Shown here in pieces: positions 1-8,145 of a stretch of DNA of 38,646 nucleotides. The DNA lies in assembly GCA_944387225.1 (NCBI GenBank), contig CALXDY010000073.1, forward strand, positions 1 to 38,646. Reading direction: 5' to 3'. The stretch is from an uncultured Oscillospiraceae bacterium. GTDB taxonomy: Bacteria > Bacillota > Clostridia > Oscillospirales > Oscillospiraceae. Within the stretch, counting starts at the first letter, position 1; each line of letters opens with the position of its first letter. Made by a program: the position numbers and the translations under genes. The notes beneath the pieces were generated by a model that saw nothing but the letters and a program-made list of their open reading frames with translations, did not search any database and had not been told where the DNA came from.

Positions 1-1
1 T

Positions 2-115
2 TCCCTGGATGACTTCGCAAAGCAGCTCGCCGTCCACAACCGCCGCTCCAACAACTTCCCTATGAGGCCTTTAGGTTGGCTTTCTCCCTCAGAGTTTACT
101 GTCCAATATGTTTGA
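2..115 (+). pseudogene. 3' end of an integrase-type (DDE) transposase, cut by the window edge
   Basis: Reading frame 2 is open from the first base to a TGA at 113-115 and encodes the last 37 residues of a protein. The peptide contains AVHNRRSNNFPMRPLGW followed by LSPSEF. This is the style of C-terminus seen in integrase-core transposases of insertion sequences, where an N-x-x-R-P-x-x-x-L-x-x-x-x-P pattern ends the catalytic domain. The 5' part lies outside the window, so it cannot be said whether the element is intact. The IS family is not assigned and no terminal inverted repeat can be confirmed with only one end visible. The end of the element probably lies within the next few tens of bases. 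Moderate confidence that it is a transposase tail. Confidence 0.6.
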
Positions 116-130
116 CAAACCTACACCTCC

Positions 131-173
131 TTCCCCGGGAAATCCTCCCATTGGCTTGTATTTCCCAGGGAAA
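131..173. promoter_or_regulatory. paired TTCCCnGGGAA palindromes, candidate operator
   Basis: Two near-identical palindromes lie upstream of pncB: TTCCCCGGGAA at 131-141 and TTTCCCAGGGAAA at 161-173. Both are followed by ATC. Their centres are 31 bases apart, about three helical turns, and the second sits between the -35 and -10 elements. That placement suits a repressor site. A third TTCCCTGGGAAATC lies at 23110-23123. The regulator is unknown. Confidence 0.4.
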
Positions 174-184
174 TCAGGTATAAT
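156..184 (+). promoter_or_regulatory. sigma-A type promoter of pncB
   Basis: TTGTAT (156-161) and a perfect TATAAT (179-184) are separated by 17 bases, about 50 bases before the pncB start codon. A palindrome TTTCCCAGGGAAA (161-173) fills most of the spacer. Confidence 0.75.
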
Positions 185-234
185 GAATAGGATAAACACG
201 GGGCTGGCCCCCGTTCAAGGAGGCGTTCCCAGGG

Positions 235-1686
235 ATGAAAGAGAAAACCAACCTGACCATGCTCTGCGACTTTTACGAGCTGACCATGGGCAACGGATAT
301 TTCCAGACAGGCCTGTCCGACCGCCTCTGCTGTTTTGACGTGTTTTACCGCTCCGTTCCCGACCGGGGCGGATTTGCCATCGCCGCGGGCCTGGCCCAGG
401 TGGTGGAGTACATCCAGAACCTGCACTTTGACGAGGAAGATCTGGACTATCTGCGGGGGAAGGCCTGCTTCTCCCCGGAGTTTCTGGATTACCTCCGGGA
501 CTTCACCTTTACCGGCGACATCTGGGCCGTGCCGGAAGGCACCCCCATCTTCCCCGGAGAGCCCATCCTCACCGTCCGGGCTCCCGCTGTCCAGGCCCAG
601 TTCATTGAGACCTTCGTCCTGCTGTGCCTGAACCACCAGTGTCTGATCGCCACCAAATCCAACCGCATCGTCCGGGCCGCCGAGGGCCGCCCTGTGGCGG
701 AATTCGGCTCCCGCCGGGCCCACGGCCCCGACGGCGCTCTGCTGGGTGCCCGGGCCAGCTATATCGCCGGCTGCTCCGCCACCGCCTGCACCATGGCCGA
801 CCAGCACTACGGCTCTCCCGCCACCGGCACCATGGCCCATTCCTGGGTGCAGATGTTCTCCGATGAGTACACTGCCTTCAAGACCTACTGCCAGCTTTAC
901 CCCAACAACGCCATTCTGCTGGTGGACACCTACAATGTGCTGAAGTCCGGCGTGCCCAACGCCATCCGGGTGTTCCAGGAGGAGCTGCTGCCCAAGGGGA
1001 TTACCAAGTGCGGCATTCGCCTGGATTCCGGCGACCTGACCTACCTGTCCCAGAAGGCCCGGGAGATGTTGGACGAGGCCGGGCTTACCGACTGCAAGAT
1101 CTTTGCCTCCAACGCCCTGGACGAGTACATCATCCGGGATCTGGTGCGCCAGGGCGCCCGGATCGACTCCTTCGGCGTGGGCGAGCGGCTGATCACCTCC
1201 CGCAGCGAGCCTGTGTTCGGCGGGGTGTATAAGCTGGTAGCCATTGAGGACGAGAACGGCACCGTCATCCCCAAAATCAAGATCAGTGAAAATGCCGCAA
1301 AAATCACCACCCCCCATTTCAAGAAGGTGTACCGTATTTTCTCCAAGGCCACCGGAAAGGCGGAGGCCGACCTGATCTGCCTGCGGGATGAGGAGATCGA
1401 TTTCACTCAGCCCCTGGAGCTGTTCGACCCCGACGCCACCTGGAAGCGGAAAACCTACACCGATTTTGAAGCCAAGGAGCTGATGGTGCCGGTGTTCCTC
1501 CAGGGCAAGCTGGTGTATGAGGTTCCCTCTCTCCAGGCCAGCCGCGCCTACTGCCAGCGGCAGGTGGATTCTCTGTGGGATGAGGTAAAGCGGTTTGAAA
1601 ACCCCCACAACTACTATGTGGATCTGTCCCAGACCCTGTGGGATATCAAGCAGGATCTGCTTAATCACCACGACATGAAGAAATAA
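235..1686 (+). CDS. pncB: nicotinate phosphoribosyltransferase
   Basis: This cytoplasmic enzyme makes nicotinate mononucleotide from nicotinate and PRPP, with ATP use, and so feeds NAD salvage. The 483-residue protein opens with the family signature KTNLTMLCDFYELTMGNGYF. It has FGSRRAHGPDGA near residues 157-167 and GTMAHSW at 198-204. His202 in the latter is the likely phosphorylated histidine of the family. The phosphoribosyl-binding stretch IRLDSGDL follows later. The length is normal. The ATG start sits 11 bases after AAGGAGG (217-223). A sigma-A promoter lies upstream and a hairpin terminator follows, so the gene appears to be monocistronic. The adjacent transposase tail and the palindromes upstream are the only unusual context. 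Confidence 0.95.
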   Translation: MKEKTNLTMLCDFYELTMGNGYFQTGLSDRLCCFDVFYRSVPDRGGFAIAAGLAQVVEYIQNLHFDEEDLDYLRGKACFSPEFLDYLRDFTFTGDIWAVPEGTPIFPGEPILTVRAPAVQAQFIETFVLLCLNHQCLIATKSNRIVRAAEGRPVAEFGSRRAHGPDGALLGARASYIAGCSATACTMADQHYGSPATGTMAHSWVQMFSDEYTAFKTYCQLYPNNAILLVDTYNVLKSGVPNAIRVFQEELLPKGITKCGIRLDSGDLTYLSQKAREMLDEAGLTDCKIFASNALDEYIIRDLVRQGARIDSFGVGERLITSRSEPVFGGVYKLVAIEDENGTVIPKIKISENAAKITTPHFKKVYRIFSKATGKAEADLICLRDEEIDFTQPLELFDPDATWKRKTYTDFEAKELMVPVFLQGKLVYEVPSLQASRAYCQRQVDSLWDEVKRFENPHNYYVDLSQTLWDIKQDLLNHHDMKK

Positions 1687-1693
1687 CCGTATC

Positions 1694-1724
1694 GAAGGCG
1701 GCCGTTTCCCCGGCCGTCTTCTTT
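1694..1724 (+). terminator. terminator after pncB
   Basis: An 11-bp stem (1694-1704 with 1711-1721, one G-U pair, 6-base loop) begins 7 bases after the pncB stop codon. Only a short T run (TTT) follows, so termination may be partial. Confidence 0.6.
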
Positions 1725-1764
1725 CATCCAGAGAAAATTGAATATTTCTTAAATGTTTTTTCGT

Positions 1765-1792
1765 TTTCTTTCCGCCAGCGATATGATATACT
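1765..1792 (+). promoter_or_regulatory. extended -10 promoter of glf
   Basis: TGATATACT (1784-1792) gives a TGn-extended -10 with hexamer TATACT at 1787-1792. The -35 is poor (TTTCTT, 1765-1770, 16-base spacer), as expected for extended -10 promoters. Confidence 0.5.
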
Positions 1793-1804
1793 GAAACTGC
1801 GTGC

Positions 1805-1821
1805 ATGGGGAAATTCCCCAT
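1805..1821. promoter_or_regulatory. 17-bp palindrome at the glf transcription start, candidate operator
   Basis: ATGGGGAAATTCCCCAT is a perfect inverted repeat with a single central base. It begins 13 bases after the -10 hexamer and lies before the ribosome binding site. With a one-base centre it cannot fold as an RNA hairpin without opening its middle, so a DNA-binding site is the better reading. The regulator is unknown. Confidence 0.4.
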
Positions 1822-1844
1822 TTGATGAAAGGGTGGGATGATAC

Positions 1845-3023
1845 TTGACACATCCATACGATATTGTGGTGGTGGGCGCCGGCTACGCCGGCAGCGTGGC
1901 AGCCCGTGAATTGGCCCAGCGGGGCAACAAGCGGGTCCTGGTACTGGAGCGCCGTCCCCATGTGGGCGGGAACGCCTACGACTGCCTGGATCAGGCCGGA
2001 ATTCTGATCCACCAGTACGGCCCTCATATTTTCCACACCAACAACCGGCAGGTTTTTAACTGGCTGTCCCAGTTCACCGCCTGGCGAGACTACCAGCACC
2101 GGGTCATCGCCGACATCCCCGGAGAGGACGGCGGGCGGATGACCTTCCCCGTTCCCTTTAACCTCACCTCCCTGGAAACGGCCTTCGGCCCGGAGGAGGG
2201 AAAACGGCTGGGAGAGAAGCTGCTGGCCGCTTACGGCCCGGAGCGGAAGGTCACCATTCTGGAGCTGCGGCAGAACACGGATCCCGAAATCGCCGCCTTG
2301 GCGGACTACGTCTATGAGCATGTGTTCGTCCGCTACACCATGAAGCAGTGGGGACAGACACCGGAGGAAATTGACCCCAATACTACCGCCCGTGTGCCTG
2401 TCTTCCTCTCCCGGGACGACCGGTATTTCCAGGACTCCTGCCAGGGGATGCCCCTGGAGGGCTATACCCCCATGTTCCAGCGGATGCTGGACCACCCCAA
2501 TATTACTGTGGAGCTTGGTGTGGAGGCCCTCAGCCGCCTGGACGTCTCCGGCGCTGCCGTGACGCTGGACGGTCAGCCCTTTGCCGGCCCGGTGATTTAC
2601 ACCGGTCAGGCGGATGAGCTGTTCGGATTCCAGTTCGGGCCGCTGCCTTACCGCACCCTGGACTTCCGGTTCGAGACCCTTGAGCAGGACGACTTCCAGG
2701 GCTACGGCACGGTCAACTACACCGTGGATCAGGATTACACCCGCATCACCGAATTCAAGCACATGACCGGCCAGGTCAAGCCCGGTGTAACCACCATCGT
2801 CAAGGAGTATTCCCGGGCCTTCACCGGCGGGGCAGGGGAGACCCCCTATTACGCCATTATCAACCCGGAAAACAACGCCCTCTACGGCAAGTACCGGGCT
2901 TTGGCAGACACCTTCCCCAACCTGTACCTGCTGGGCCGGCTGGCCGAATACAAATACTACAACATGGACGCCATCGCGGCCAGAGCGCTGGAGCTGGCTG
3001 ATGAGCTGCTTCAGCAGCACTGA
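1845..3023 (+). CDS. glf: UDP-galactopyranose mutase
   Basis: This FAD-dependent enzyme interconverts UDP-galactopyranose and UDP-galactofuranose, the donor for galactofuranose in surface glycans. The 392-residue protein begins with a Rossmann motif GAGYAGS (GxGxxG at residues 11-16) and an acidic end of beta-2 (LVLERR). GGNAYD and GPHIFHTNN follow, both typical of the family. The C-terminal YKYYNMD segment is also diagnostic. The start is TTG at 1845, chosen because GGGTGGG lies 7 bases upstream and the nearby ATG at 1838 is in another frame. The next gene is a glycosyltransferase 30 bases downstream, which suggests that the pair builds a galactofuranose-containing polymer. No other glycan genes are in view. 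Confidence 0.93.
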   Translation: MTHPYDIVVVGAGYAGSVAARELAQRGNKRVLVLERRPHVGGNAYDCLDQAGILIHQYGPHIFHTNNRQVFNWLSQFTAWRDYQHRVIADIPGEDGGRMTFPVPFNLTSLETAFGPEEGKRLGEKLLAAYGPERKVTILELRQNTDPEIAALADYVYEHVFVRYTMKQWGQTPEEIDPNTTARVPVFLSRDDRYFQDSCQGMPLEGYTPMFQRMLDHPNITVELGVEALSRLDVSGAAVTLDGQPFAGPVIYTGQADELFGFQFGPLPYRTLDFRFETLEQDDFQGYGTVNYTVDQDYTRITEFKHMTGQVKPGVTTIVKEYSRAFTGGAGETPYYAIINPENNALYGKYRALADTFPNLYLLGRLAEYKYYNMDAIAARALELADELLQQH

Positions 3024-3053
3024 AAGGGCTCCCACAGAGAGGAGAGATAACCT

Positions 3054-4082
3054 ATGGATAAATTGATTACCTTCGCGGTTCCCTGCTATAACTCCGCCGA
3101 CTACATGGAGCACTGTGTGGAGACCCTGCTCCAGGGCGGCGACGACATCGAAATCATCCTGGTGGACGACGGCTCCACCAAGGACGCCACCCCCGAAATC
3201 TGCGACCGGTATCAGGAGCAGTATCCGGACATTGTCCGGGCCATCCACCAGCCCAACGGCGGTCACGGCGAGGGCGTCAACCAGGGCATCCGCAACGCCC
3301 GGGGCATTTACTACAAGGTGGTGGATTCCGACGACTGGGTAGACGTCCCCTCCCTCCACAAGGCCCTGGATAAGCTGCGCCAGTTCGTCCGGGACGAGAA
3401 GCTGGTGGACATGATGGTGTGCAACTATGTCTACGAACATGCGGAGACCAACACCCAGCGGGTGATGCACTACCGCAACGTCTTTCCCCGGAACAAGGTC
3501 TTCGGCTGGGATCAGATCGGCCGGTTCCGCCCGTCCCAGTATCTGCTGATGCACTCGGTGATCTACCGCACCCAGCTGCTGCGGGACTGCAATCTGGAGC
3601 TGCCCAAGCACACCTTCTACGTAGACAACATTTTCGTCTACCAGCCCCTGCCTTACGTAAAGAACATCTATTATTTGGATGTGGATCTGTACCGCTACTT
3701 CATCGGCCGTTCCGATCAGAGCGTAAATGAGAAGGTCATGGTCACTCGGGTGGACCAGCAGCTGCGGGTCACCTACCACATGATCGGCAGCCACGACCTG
3801 CGCCAGGTATCCGCCGAGCACAAGAAGCTTGGCCGGTACATGTTCAACTACCTGGCTATGATGATGGCCATTTCCTCCATCTTCCTGATCATCGACAACA
3901 GCCCCGAGGCCCTGGGAAAGCGCACCCAGCTGTGGGAGTATCTGCGTACTGTGGATTCCGGCATCTATCACAAGATGAAATACCGGGCCGTATCCGCCTT
4001 TACCGCCTTCCCCGGCTATCAGGGCAGAAAGCTGTCCGTGGGCCTGTATCGTCTGGCCCGGAAAATCTACAAGTTCAATTAA
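3054..4082 (+). CDS. family 2 glycosyltransferase
   Basis: This protein has a GT-A fold, inverting family 2 glycosyltransferase domain that transfers a sugar from a nucleotide donor. The 342-residue protein starts FAVPCYNSADYMEHC. It carries DDGS at 38-41 and the metal and nucleotide binding DSDDW at 91-95. No clear membrane helix is visible, although the region around residue 270 (YLAMMMAISSIFLII) is hydrophobic and could associate with the membrane. GAGGAG lies shortly upstream of the ATG. The gene follows glf by 30 bases and shares its promoter. The donor may therefore be UDP-galactofuranose, but the acceptor and product cannot be told from sequence. Confidence 0.88.
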   Translation: MDKLITFAVPCYNSADYMEHCVETLLQGGDDIEIILVDDGSTKDATPEICDRYQEQYPDIVRAIHQPNGGHGEGVNQGIRNARGIYYKVVDSDDWVDVPSLHKALDKLRQFVRDEKLVDMMVCNYVYEHAETNTQRVMHYRNVFPRNKVFGWDQIGRFRPSQYLLMHSVIYRTQLLRDCNLELPKHTFYVDNIFVYQPLPYVKNIYYLDVDLYRYFIGRSDQSVNEKVMVTRVDQQLRVTYHMIGSHDLRQVSAEHKKLGRYMFNYLAMMMAISSIFLIIDNSPEALGKRTQLWEYLRTVDSGIYHKMKYRAVSAFTAFPGYQGRKLSVGLYRLARKIYKFN

Positions 4083-4105
4083 GGTTCCCAAACGGGAAAG
4101 CACCG

Positions 4106-4133
4106 CGGGCCACGGCAGATCTGCCGTGGCCCG
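4106..4133 (+). terminator. strong hairpin after the glf-glycosyltransferase pair
   Basis: A perfect 28-base palindrome (arms 4106-4119 and 4120-4133) lies 24 bases after the glycosyltransferase stop codon. It lacks a T run, so it may act as a 3' stabilising structure as much as a terminator. Confidence 0.45.
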
Positions 4134-4188
4134 TGTCAGCGTTACCCCATCTTTGATGGGGTTGAAGGTCTACTCCATGGCCGCAAAA

Positions 4189-4214
4189 AAGAAGCACCCC
4201 GCAGGGTGCTTCTT
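4189..4214 (-). terminator. terminator of pta
   Basis: An 11-bp stem (4189-4199 with 4204-4214, loop CGCA) is followed on the minus strand by a run of six T (A4185-4190). It lies 16 bases beyond the pta stop codon and faces the glycosyltransferase hairpin. Confidence 0.8.
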
Positions 4215-4229
4215 CTTATTTTGCTGAAG

Positions 4230-5204
4230 TTACGCCAGGGCGGCGGTGATAATAGCCATGGAGTAGACCTCCTGGGCATTACAGCCACGGCTCAGGTCGT
4301 TGATGGGGGCGTTCAGGCCCAGCAGGATGGGGCCGTAGGCCTCGAAGCTGCCCAGACGCTGAGCGATCTTATAGCCGATGTTGCCGGCGTTGATGTCGGG
4401 GAAGATGAAGGTGTTGGCATAACCGGCCACCTTGGAGTCGGGGCACTTGGTCTGAGCCACACGGGGAGACACAGCGGCGTCAAACTGCAGCTCGCCGTCC
4501 ACGGGGATGTCAGGCATAGCGGCCTTGGCCTTCTCGCAGGCGTTTCTCATCTTGTCCACGTCCTCGCCCTTACCGGAGCCGAAGGTGGAGTAGCTGAGGA
4601 AGGCAACCTTGGGATCGATGCCGAAGATCTTGGCGCACTGAGCGGTCTCCACGGCGATCTCCACCAGCTCGTCCTCAGAGGGCTTGATGTTGATGGCGCA
4701 GTCGCCCATGGCCAGCACGTCGTTGTCACCGGTAGCGGAGGGACGCACCAGGATGAAGCAGGAGGACACGATCTTGTTGCCGGGCTTGGTCTTGACCAGC
4801 TGCAGGGCGGGACGCACGGTATCAGCAGTGGAGTAGGTAGCGCCGCCCAGCAGGGCATCGGCCTCACCCATAGCCACCAGCATGGTGCCAAAGTAGTTGC
4901 TCTTCTTCAGAGCGGTGCGGCACTCCTCCTCGGTCATCTTTCCCTTACGCAGCTCCACCATCTTGGCAACCATCTCGTCCATCTTCTCATAGGTAGCTGG
5001 ATCGATGATGATGGCGCCCCGGATATTGAAGCCGGCGTCCTCCGCGGCGACACGGATCTCCTCCTCATTACCCACCAGCACGGGGGTGAGGAAGGTACCG
5101 GACAGCAGACGGGCGGAAGCCTCCAGAATACGGGGGTCAGTGCCCTCGGTGAAGACGATCTTGCGGGGGTGAGCCTTCAGAATCTCAATCAGCTTTTTGA
5201 ACAT
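4230..5204 (-). CDS. pta: phosphate acetyltransferase
   Basis: This enzyme interconverts acetyl-CoA and acetyl phosphate, the step before acetate kinase in fermentative ATP production. The 324-residue protein matches the short single-domain Pta form. It starts MFKKLIEILK, followed by IVFTEGTDPRILEAS, GGATYSTADTVRPALQL and a C-terminal APINDLSRGC motif. The ATG at 5204 is preferred over an in-frame codon 45 bases upstream, because the family begins here and GGAAGGA lies at a workable distance. The gene has its own promoter (5267-5295) and terminator, so it is monocistronic. Acetate kinase is not next to it. It is divergent from the XRE-lepA operon. Confidence 0.95.
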   Translation of the reverse strand: MFKKLIEILKAHPRKIVFTEGTDPRILEASARLLSGTFLTPVLVGNEEEIRVAAEDAGFNIRGAIIIDPATYEKMDEMVAKMVELRKGKMTEEECRTALKKSNYFGTMLVAMGEADALLGGATYSTADTVRPALQLVKTKPGNKIVSSCFILVRPSATGDNDVLAMGDCAINIKPSEDELVEIAVETAQCAKIFGIDPKVAFLSYSTFGSGKGEDVDKMRNACEKAKAAMPDIPVDGELQFDAAVSPRVAQTKCPDSKVAGYANTFIFPDINAGNIGYKIAQRLGSFEAYGPILLGLNAPINDLSRGCNAQEVYSMAIITAALA

Positions 5205-5266
5205 GTCAAAACCATTCCTTCCAAAACAGTTCTTTGGGTGTGTATCCACACGCTCTTTCTCGCTCT

Positions 5267-5295
5267 ATGGTAGCATTTTCCCCTGAAAAATGCAA
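5267..5295 (-). promoter_or_regulatory. promoter of pta
   Basis: On the minus strand TTGCAT and TACCAT are 17 bases apart, and TGC precedes the -10 as an extended element. The leader to the ATG is about 55 bases. Confidence 0.65.
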
Positions 5296-5370
5296 GGGAT
5301 ATTGCCTTACCATTTTGCCATTTTTTTACCGTTGTATACAAAAAAACGGACCAGATTTTTGTTTTTCCTC

Positions 5371-5399
5371 TTTACGTGAGGTATTCAGTCATTTATACT
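5371..5399 (+). promoter_or_regulatory. probable promoter of the XRE-lepA operon
   Basis: TTTACG (5371-5376) and TATACT (5394-5399) are spaced 17 bases apart, about 30 bases before the TTG start. A 10-base palindrome TTGTATACAA (5332-5341) upstream might be an operator, but this is weak. Confidence 0.5.
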
Positions 5400-5436
5400 A
5401 TACCATGCGTATTGATTAGATATGAGGTGAACCATT

Positions 5437-6132
5437 TTGAACGCTGAATTTGCCCGCACCCTGTCCCTGCTTCGCCAGGAAAAAGGAGTCAGCCAGCGCA
5501 CCGCCGCCGGAGCCCTGGGCATTTCCCAGGCCCTGCTGTCCCACTACGAAAACGGCATCCGGGAGCCTGGCCTGGCCTTTGTGGTCAAGGCCTGCGATTA
5601 TTACGGCGTGTCTGCCGACTACCTGCTTGGCCGCACCCTGACCCGGGACGGCACCACCATCGGTACAGACGAGCTGTATGACATCAGCGCCGAAAAGGAC
5701 AACTCCATGCGGGGCTCCGTGCTGGCCCTGCTGTCCAAAAAGCTGCTGGTCAACTCCGTCGGTATGCTGTTTGATCTTCTGGGCAAGACCGGAAACCGGG
5801 AGGCCATCCGCGCCGCCTCCAACTACCTGTCCACCGCTCTGTATAAGGTCTACCGGGATTTGTACCACGCCAATCCGGACAACAACCCGGACTTCTTCTC
5901 CGTCTCCCCCGTTCTCTTCGCCAGCGGTCTGCCGGAAGCTGACCTCCACATCAGCGAAGCGGAGCTGCGGGATGCGCTGACCAGCCACGTGAAGGAAAAG
6001 GGCCGTCTGCCCGAGATGGATCACGCAGCCCTTGCCCGGGACTATCCGGTGCTGTACCAGTCTCTGCTGCAGCTGATCCACAACTCCGGCGAGCGCATGA
6101 ACAAGCTGCTGGCCGGTCGCAGCAGCAAGTAA
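5437..6132 (+). CDS. XRE-family transcriptional regulator
   Basis: This is a DNA-binding regulator with an N-terminal Cro/C1-type helix-turn-helix. Residues 5-65 show the five-helix pattern, with [22 protein letters not shown] as the recognition unit and [12 protein letters not shown] closing the domain. The remaining 160 residues are mostly helical and show no known sensor domain. The start is TTG at 5437, chosen because GAGGTGA lies 6 bases upstream. lepA starts 17 bases after the stop, so the two genes are very likely co-transcribed. A dedicated regulator in front of a translation factor gene is an uncommon pairing. Target genes and ligand are unknown, and autoregulation is only a guess. 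Confidence 0.85.
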   Translation: MNAEFARTLSLLRQEKGVSQRTAAGALGISQALLSHYENGIREPGLAFVVKACDYYGVSADYLLGRTLTRDGTTIGTDELYDISAEKDNSMRGSVLALLSKKLLVNSVGMLFDLLGKTGNREAIRAASNYLSTALYKVYRDLYHANPDNNPDFFSVSPVLFASGLPEADLHISEAELRDALTSHVKEKGRLPEMDHAALARDYPVLYQSLLQLIHNSGERMNKLLAGRSSK

Positions 6133-6149
6133 TCCTCAGGAGGCAAAGT

Positions 6150-7958
6150 ATGACCGATCAATCCAAAATTCGTAATTTCTCCATTATCGCCCACATTGAC
6201 CACGGCAAGTCCACTCTGTCCGACAGACTGATCGAACAGTGCAACGCCGTGGAGCAGCGCCAGATGGAGTCCCAGCTGCTGGACAACATGGATCTGGAGC
6301 GGGAGCGGGGCATCACCATCAAGGCCCGTGCCGTCCGTCTGGATTACACCGCCGCCGACGGCCAGGTGTACGCCCTGAACCTCATCGACACGCCGGGCCA
6401 TGTAGACTTCAACTACGAGGTCAGCCGTTCTCTGGCCGCCTGTGAGGGTGCCGTGCTGGTGGTGGACTCCACCCAGGGCGTGGAAGCCCAGACCCTGGCC
6501 AACACCTACCTGGCCCTGGAGCATGATCTGGAAATCCTGCCTGTATTCAACAAGATTGACCTGCCCGCCGCCGACCCCCACAAGGCAAAGGAGGAGGTAG
6601 AGGCCATCATCGGCCTGCCCGCCATGGAGGCCCCGGAATTCTCCGCCAAAATGGGCATTAACATCCCCGCCGTGCTGGAGGACATCGTCCAAAACGTCCC
6701 CGCACCCACCGGTGATCGGGAAGCTCCCCTGAAAGCTCTGATCTTCGACAGCCAGTACGACCCCTACCTGGGCGTCATCGTCTACTTCCGGGTCATGGAG
6801 GGCACCCTGAAAAAGGGGATGACGGTGAAAATGATGGCCTCCGGCGCCTCCTATCAGGTGCTGGACTGCGGTTATCTCCGTCCCCTGGGCATGGATTCCT
6901 GCCAGGAGCTGTCCGCCGGCGAGGTGGGCTGGTTCACCGCCTCCATCAAAAACGTAAAGGACACCCGGGTGGGCGACACCATCACCGAGAGCCAGCGCCC
7001 CGCCCAGGAGGCTCTGCCCGGCTACCGTCCCGCCCAGGCCATGGTCTACTGCGGCATCTACACCCAGGACGGCAGCAAGTATCCCGACCTGCGGGACGCC
7101 CTGGAGAAGCTGCAGCTCAACGACGCCTCCCTGTCCTTTGAGCCGGAATCCTCCATCGCTCTGGGCTTCGGTTTCCGCTGCGGTTTCCTTGGCATGCTCC
7201 ACATGGAGATTATCCAGGAGCGGCTGGAGCGGGAATTTGACCTGGATCTGGTGACTACCCTGCCTTCCGTCATTTACGAAGTCACCAAGACCGACGGCAC
7301 CGTGGTCATGGTAGATAACCCCCACAACTATCCCGACCCGGGCCAGATTGCCGAAGCCAAGGAACCCTACGCCAAGGTGTCCATCATCGCCCCCCCGGAC
7401 TATGTGGGCAACATCATGCCCATGTGCCAGGAGCGCCGGGGTATTTTCAAGGACATGCAGTATCTGGACACCAACCTGGTGGAGCTGCATTACTCCATGC
7501 CCCTGGGCGAGATCATTTACGATTTCTTCGACGCTTTGAAGGCCCGCACCAAGGGCTATGCCTCCCTGGACTACGAGCTGGAGGGTTACATGCCCAGCGA
7601 GCTGGTGAAGGTAGACCTGCTGCTCAACGGCGACCAGGTGGATGCCCTGTCCTTTATCGCCCACAAGGAAAAGGCCTATCCCAGAGCCAGAAAGATCTGT
7701 GAGAAGCTGAAGGACAACATTCCCCGCCAGCTGTTTGAGGTGCCCATGCAGGCGGCCATCGGCGGCAAGATCATAGCCCGCGAGACAGTCAAGGCCATGC
7801 GGAAGGACGTGCTGGCCAAGTGCTACGGCGGCGACATTACCCGAAAGAAGAAGCTGCTGGAGAAGCAAAAAGAAGGCAAGAAGAAAATGCGTTCTCTCGG
7901 TACTGTCCAGATGCCCACCGAGGCATTTATGGCTGTACTCAAGCTGGACGAAGAATAA
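6150..7958 (+). CDS. lepA: elongation factor 4 (back-translocating GTPase LepA)
   Basis: This ribosome-associated GTPase is thought to back-translocate or remodel stalled ribosomes. The 602-residue length is standard for the family. The P-loop AHIDHGKST is at 14-22, the effector-region RGITIKA follows, and the G3 box is DTPGHVDF. G4 is NKIDLP. The protein has EF-G-like domains II, III and V and the LepA-specific C-terminal domain, seen here as [25 protein letters not shown] precedes the ATG. It is the second gene of an operon with the XRE regulator and ends at a strong terminator. hemN, a frequent neighbour of lepA in Firmicutes, is absent here. Confidence 0.97.
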   Translation: MTDQSKIRNFSIIAHIDHGKSTLSDRLIEQCNAVEQRQMESQLLDNMDLERERGITIKARAVRLDYTAADGQVYALNLIDTPGHVDFNYEVSRSLAACEGAVLVVDSTQGVEAQTLANTYLALEHDLEILPVFNKIDLPAADPHKAKEEVEAIIGLPAMEAPEFSAKMGINIPAVLEDIVQNVPAPTGDREAPLKALIFDSQYDPYLGVIVYFRVMEGTLKKGMTVKMMASGASYQVLDCGYLRPLGMDSCQELSAGEVGWFTASIKNVKDTRVGDTITESQRPAQEALPGYRPAQAMVYCGIYTQDGSKYPDLRDALEKLQLNDASLSFEPESSIALGFGFRCGFLGMLHMEIIQERLEREFDLDLVTTLPSVIYEVTKTDGTVVMVDNPHNYPDPGQIAEAKEPYAKVSIIAPPDYVGNIMPMCQERRGIFKDMQYLDTNLVELHYSMPLGEIIYDFFDALKARTKGYASLDYELEGYMPSELVKVDLLLNGDQVDALSFIAHKEKAYPRARKICEKLKDNIPRQLFEVPMQAAIGGKIIARETVKAMRKDVLAKCYGGDITRKKKLLEKQKEGKKKMRSLGTVQMPTEAFMAVLKLDEE

Positions 7959-7989
7959 CACCGTTCTTCACACCAAACTTTCAAAAAAA

Positions 7990-8028
7990 GATGGAGAATC
8001 GCCTTTCAGGCGATTCTCCATCTTTTTT
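7990..8028 (+). terminator. strong terminator after lepA
   Basis: A perfect 14-bp stem (7990-8003 with 8009-8022, 5-base loop) is followed by six T (8023-8028). A run of A precedes it, so it can also act on the minus strand for the facing gene. Confidence 0.9.
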
Positions 8029-8050
8029 ACTTCAATAAGTTTTGTCGTGT

Positions 8051-8145
8051 AGGAAGGGAGGGGATTTTCTCTCCCTTCCCGCATAGCCGGAGGAAAGCGG
8101 GGCTTTCCGGGAAGTTCTTTGCCTACTTTCTTTCAAGAAAGTAGG
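8051..8145 (-). repeat. dispersed palindromic repeat, copy A
   Basis: Read on the minus strand, this is a 24-base palindrome starting CCTACTTTCTT (8122-8145), then the linker CAAAGAAC, then a second hairpin with GGAAAGC/GCTTTCC arms. A third GGAAGGGA/TCCCTTCC hairpin ends near 8051. The first palindrome and linker match copy B at 24771-24827 almost base for base. The upstream gene on this strand ends inside the first palindrome: its TGA occupies the loop (8133-8135). Confidence 0.7.

Noticed and set aside
112-140. TTGACA at 112-117 as a promoter for pncB
   Set aside because: No acceptable -10 lies 16-18 bases downstream; the TTGTAT/TATAAT pair at 156-184 fits better.
121-4103. Long minus-strand frames antisense to pncB, glf and the glycosyltransferase
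   Set aside because: They lack ribosome binding sites and family motifs and overlap three well-recognised genes.
5332-5341. TTGTATACAA palindrome upstream of the XRE gene as its operator
   Set aside because: Only 10 bases and a single copy; this is expected by chance at such length.
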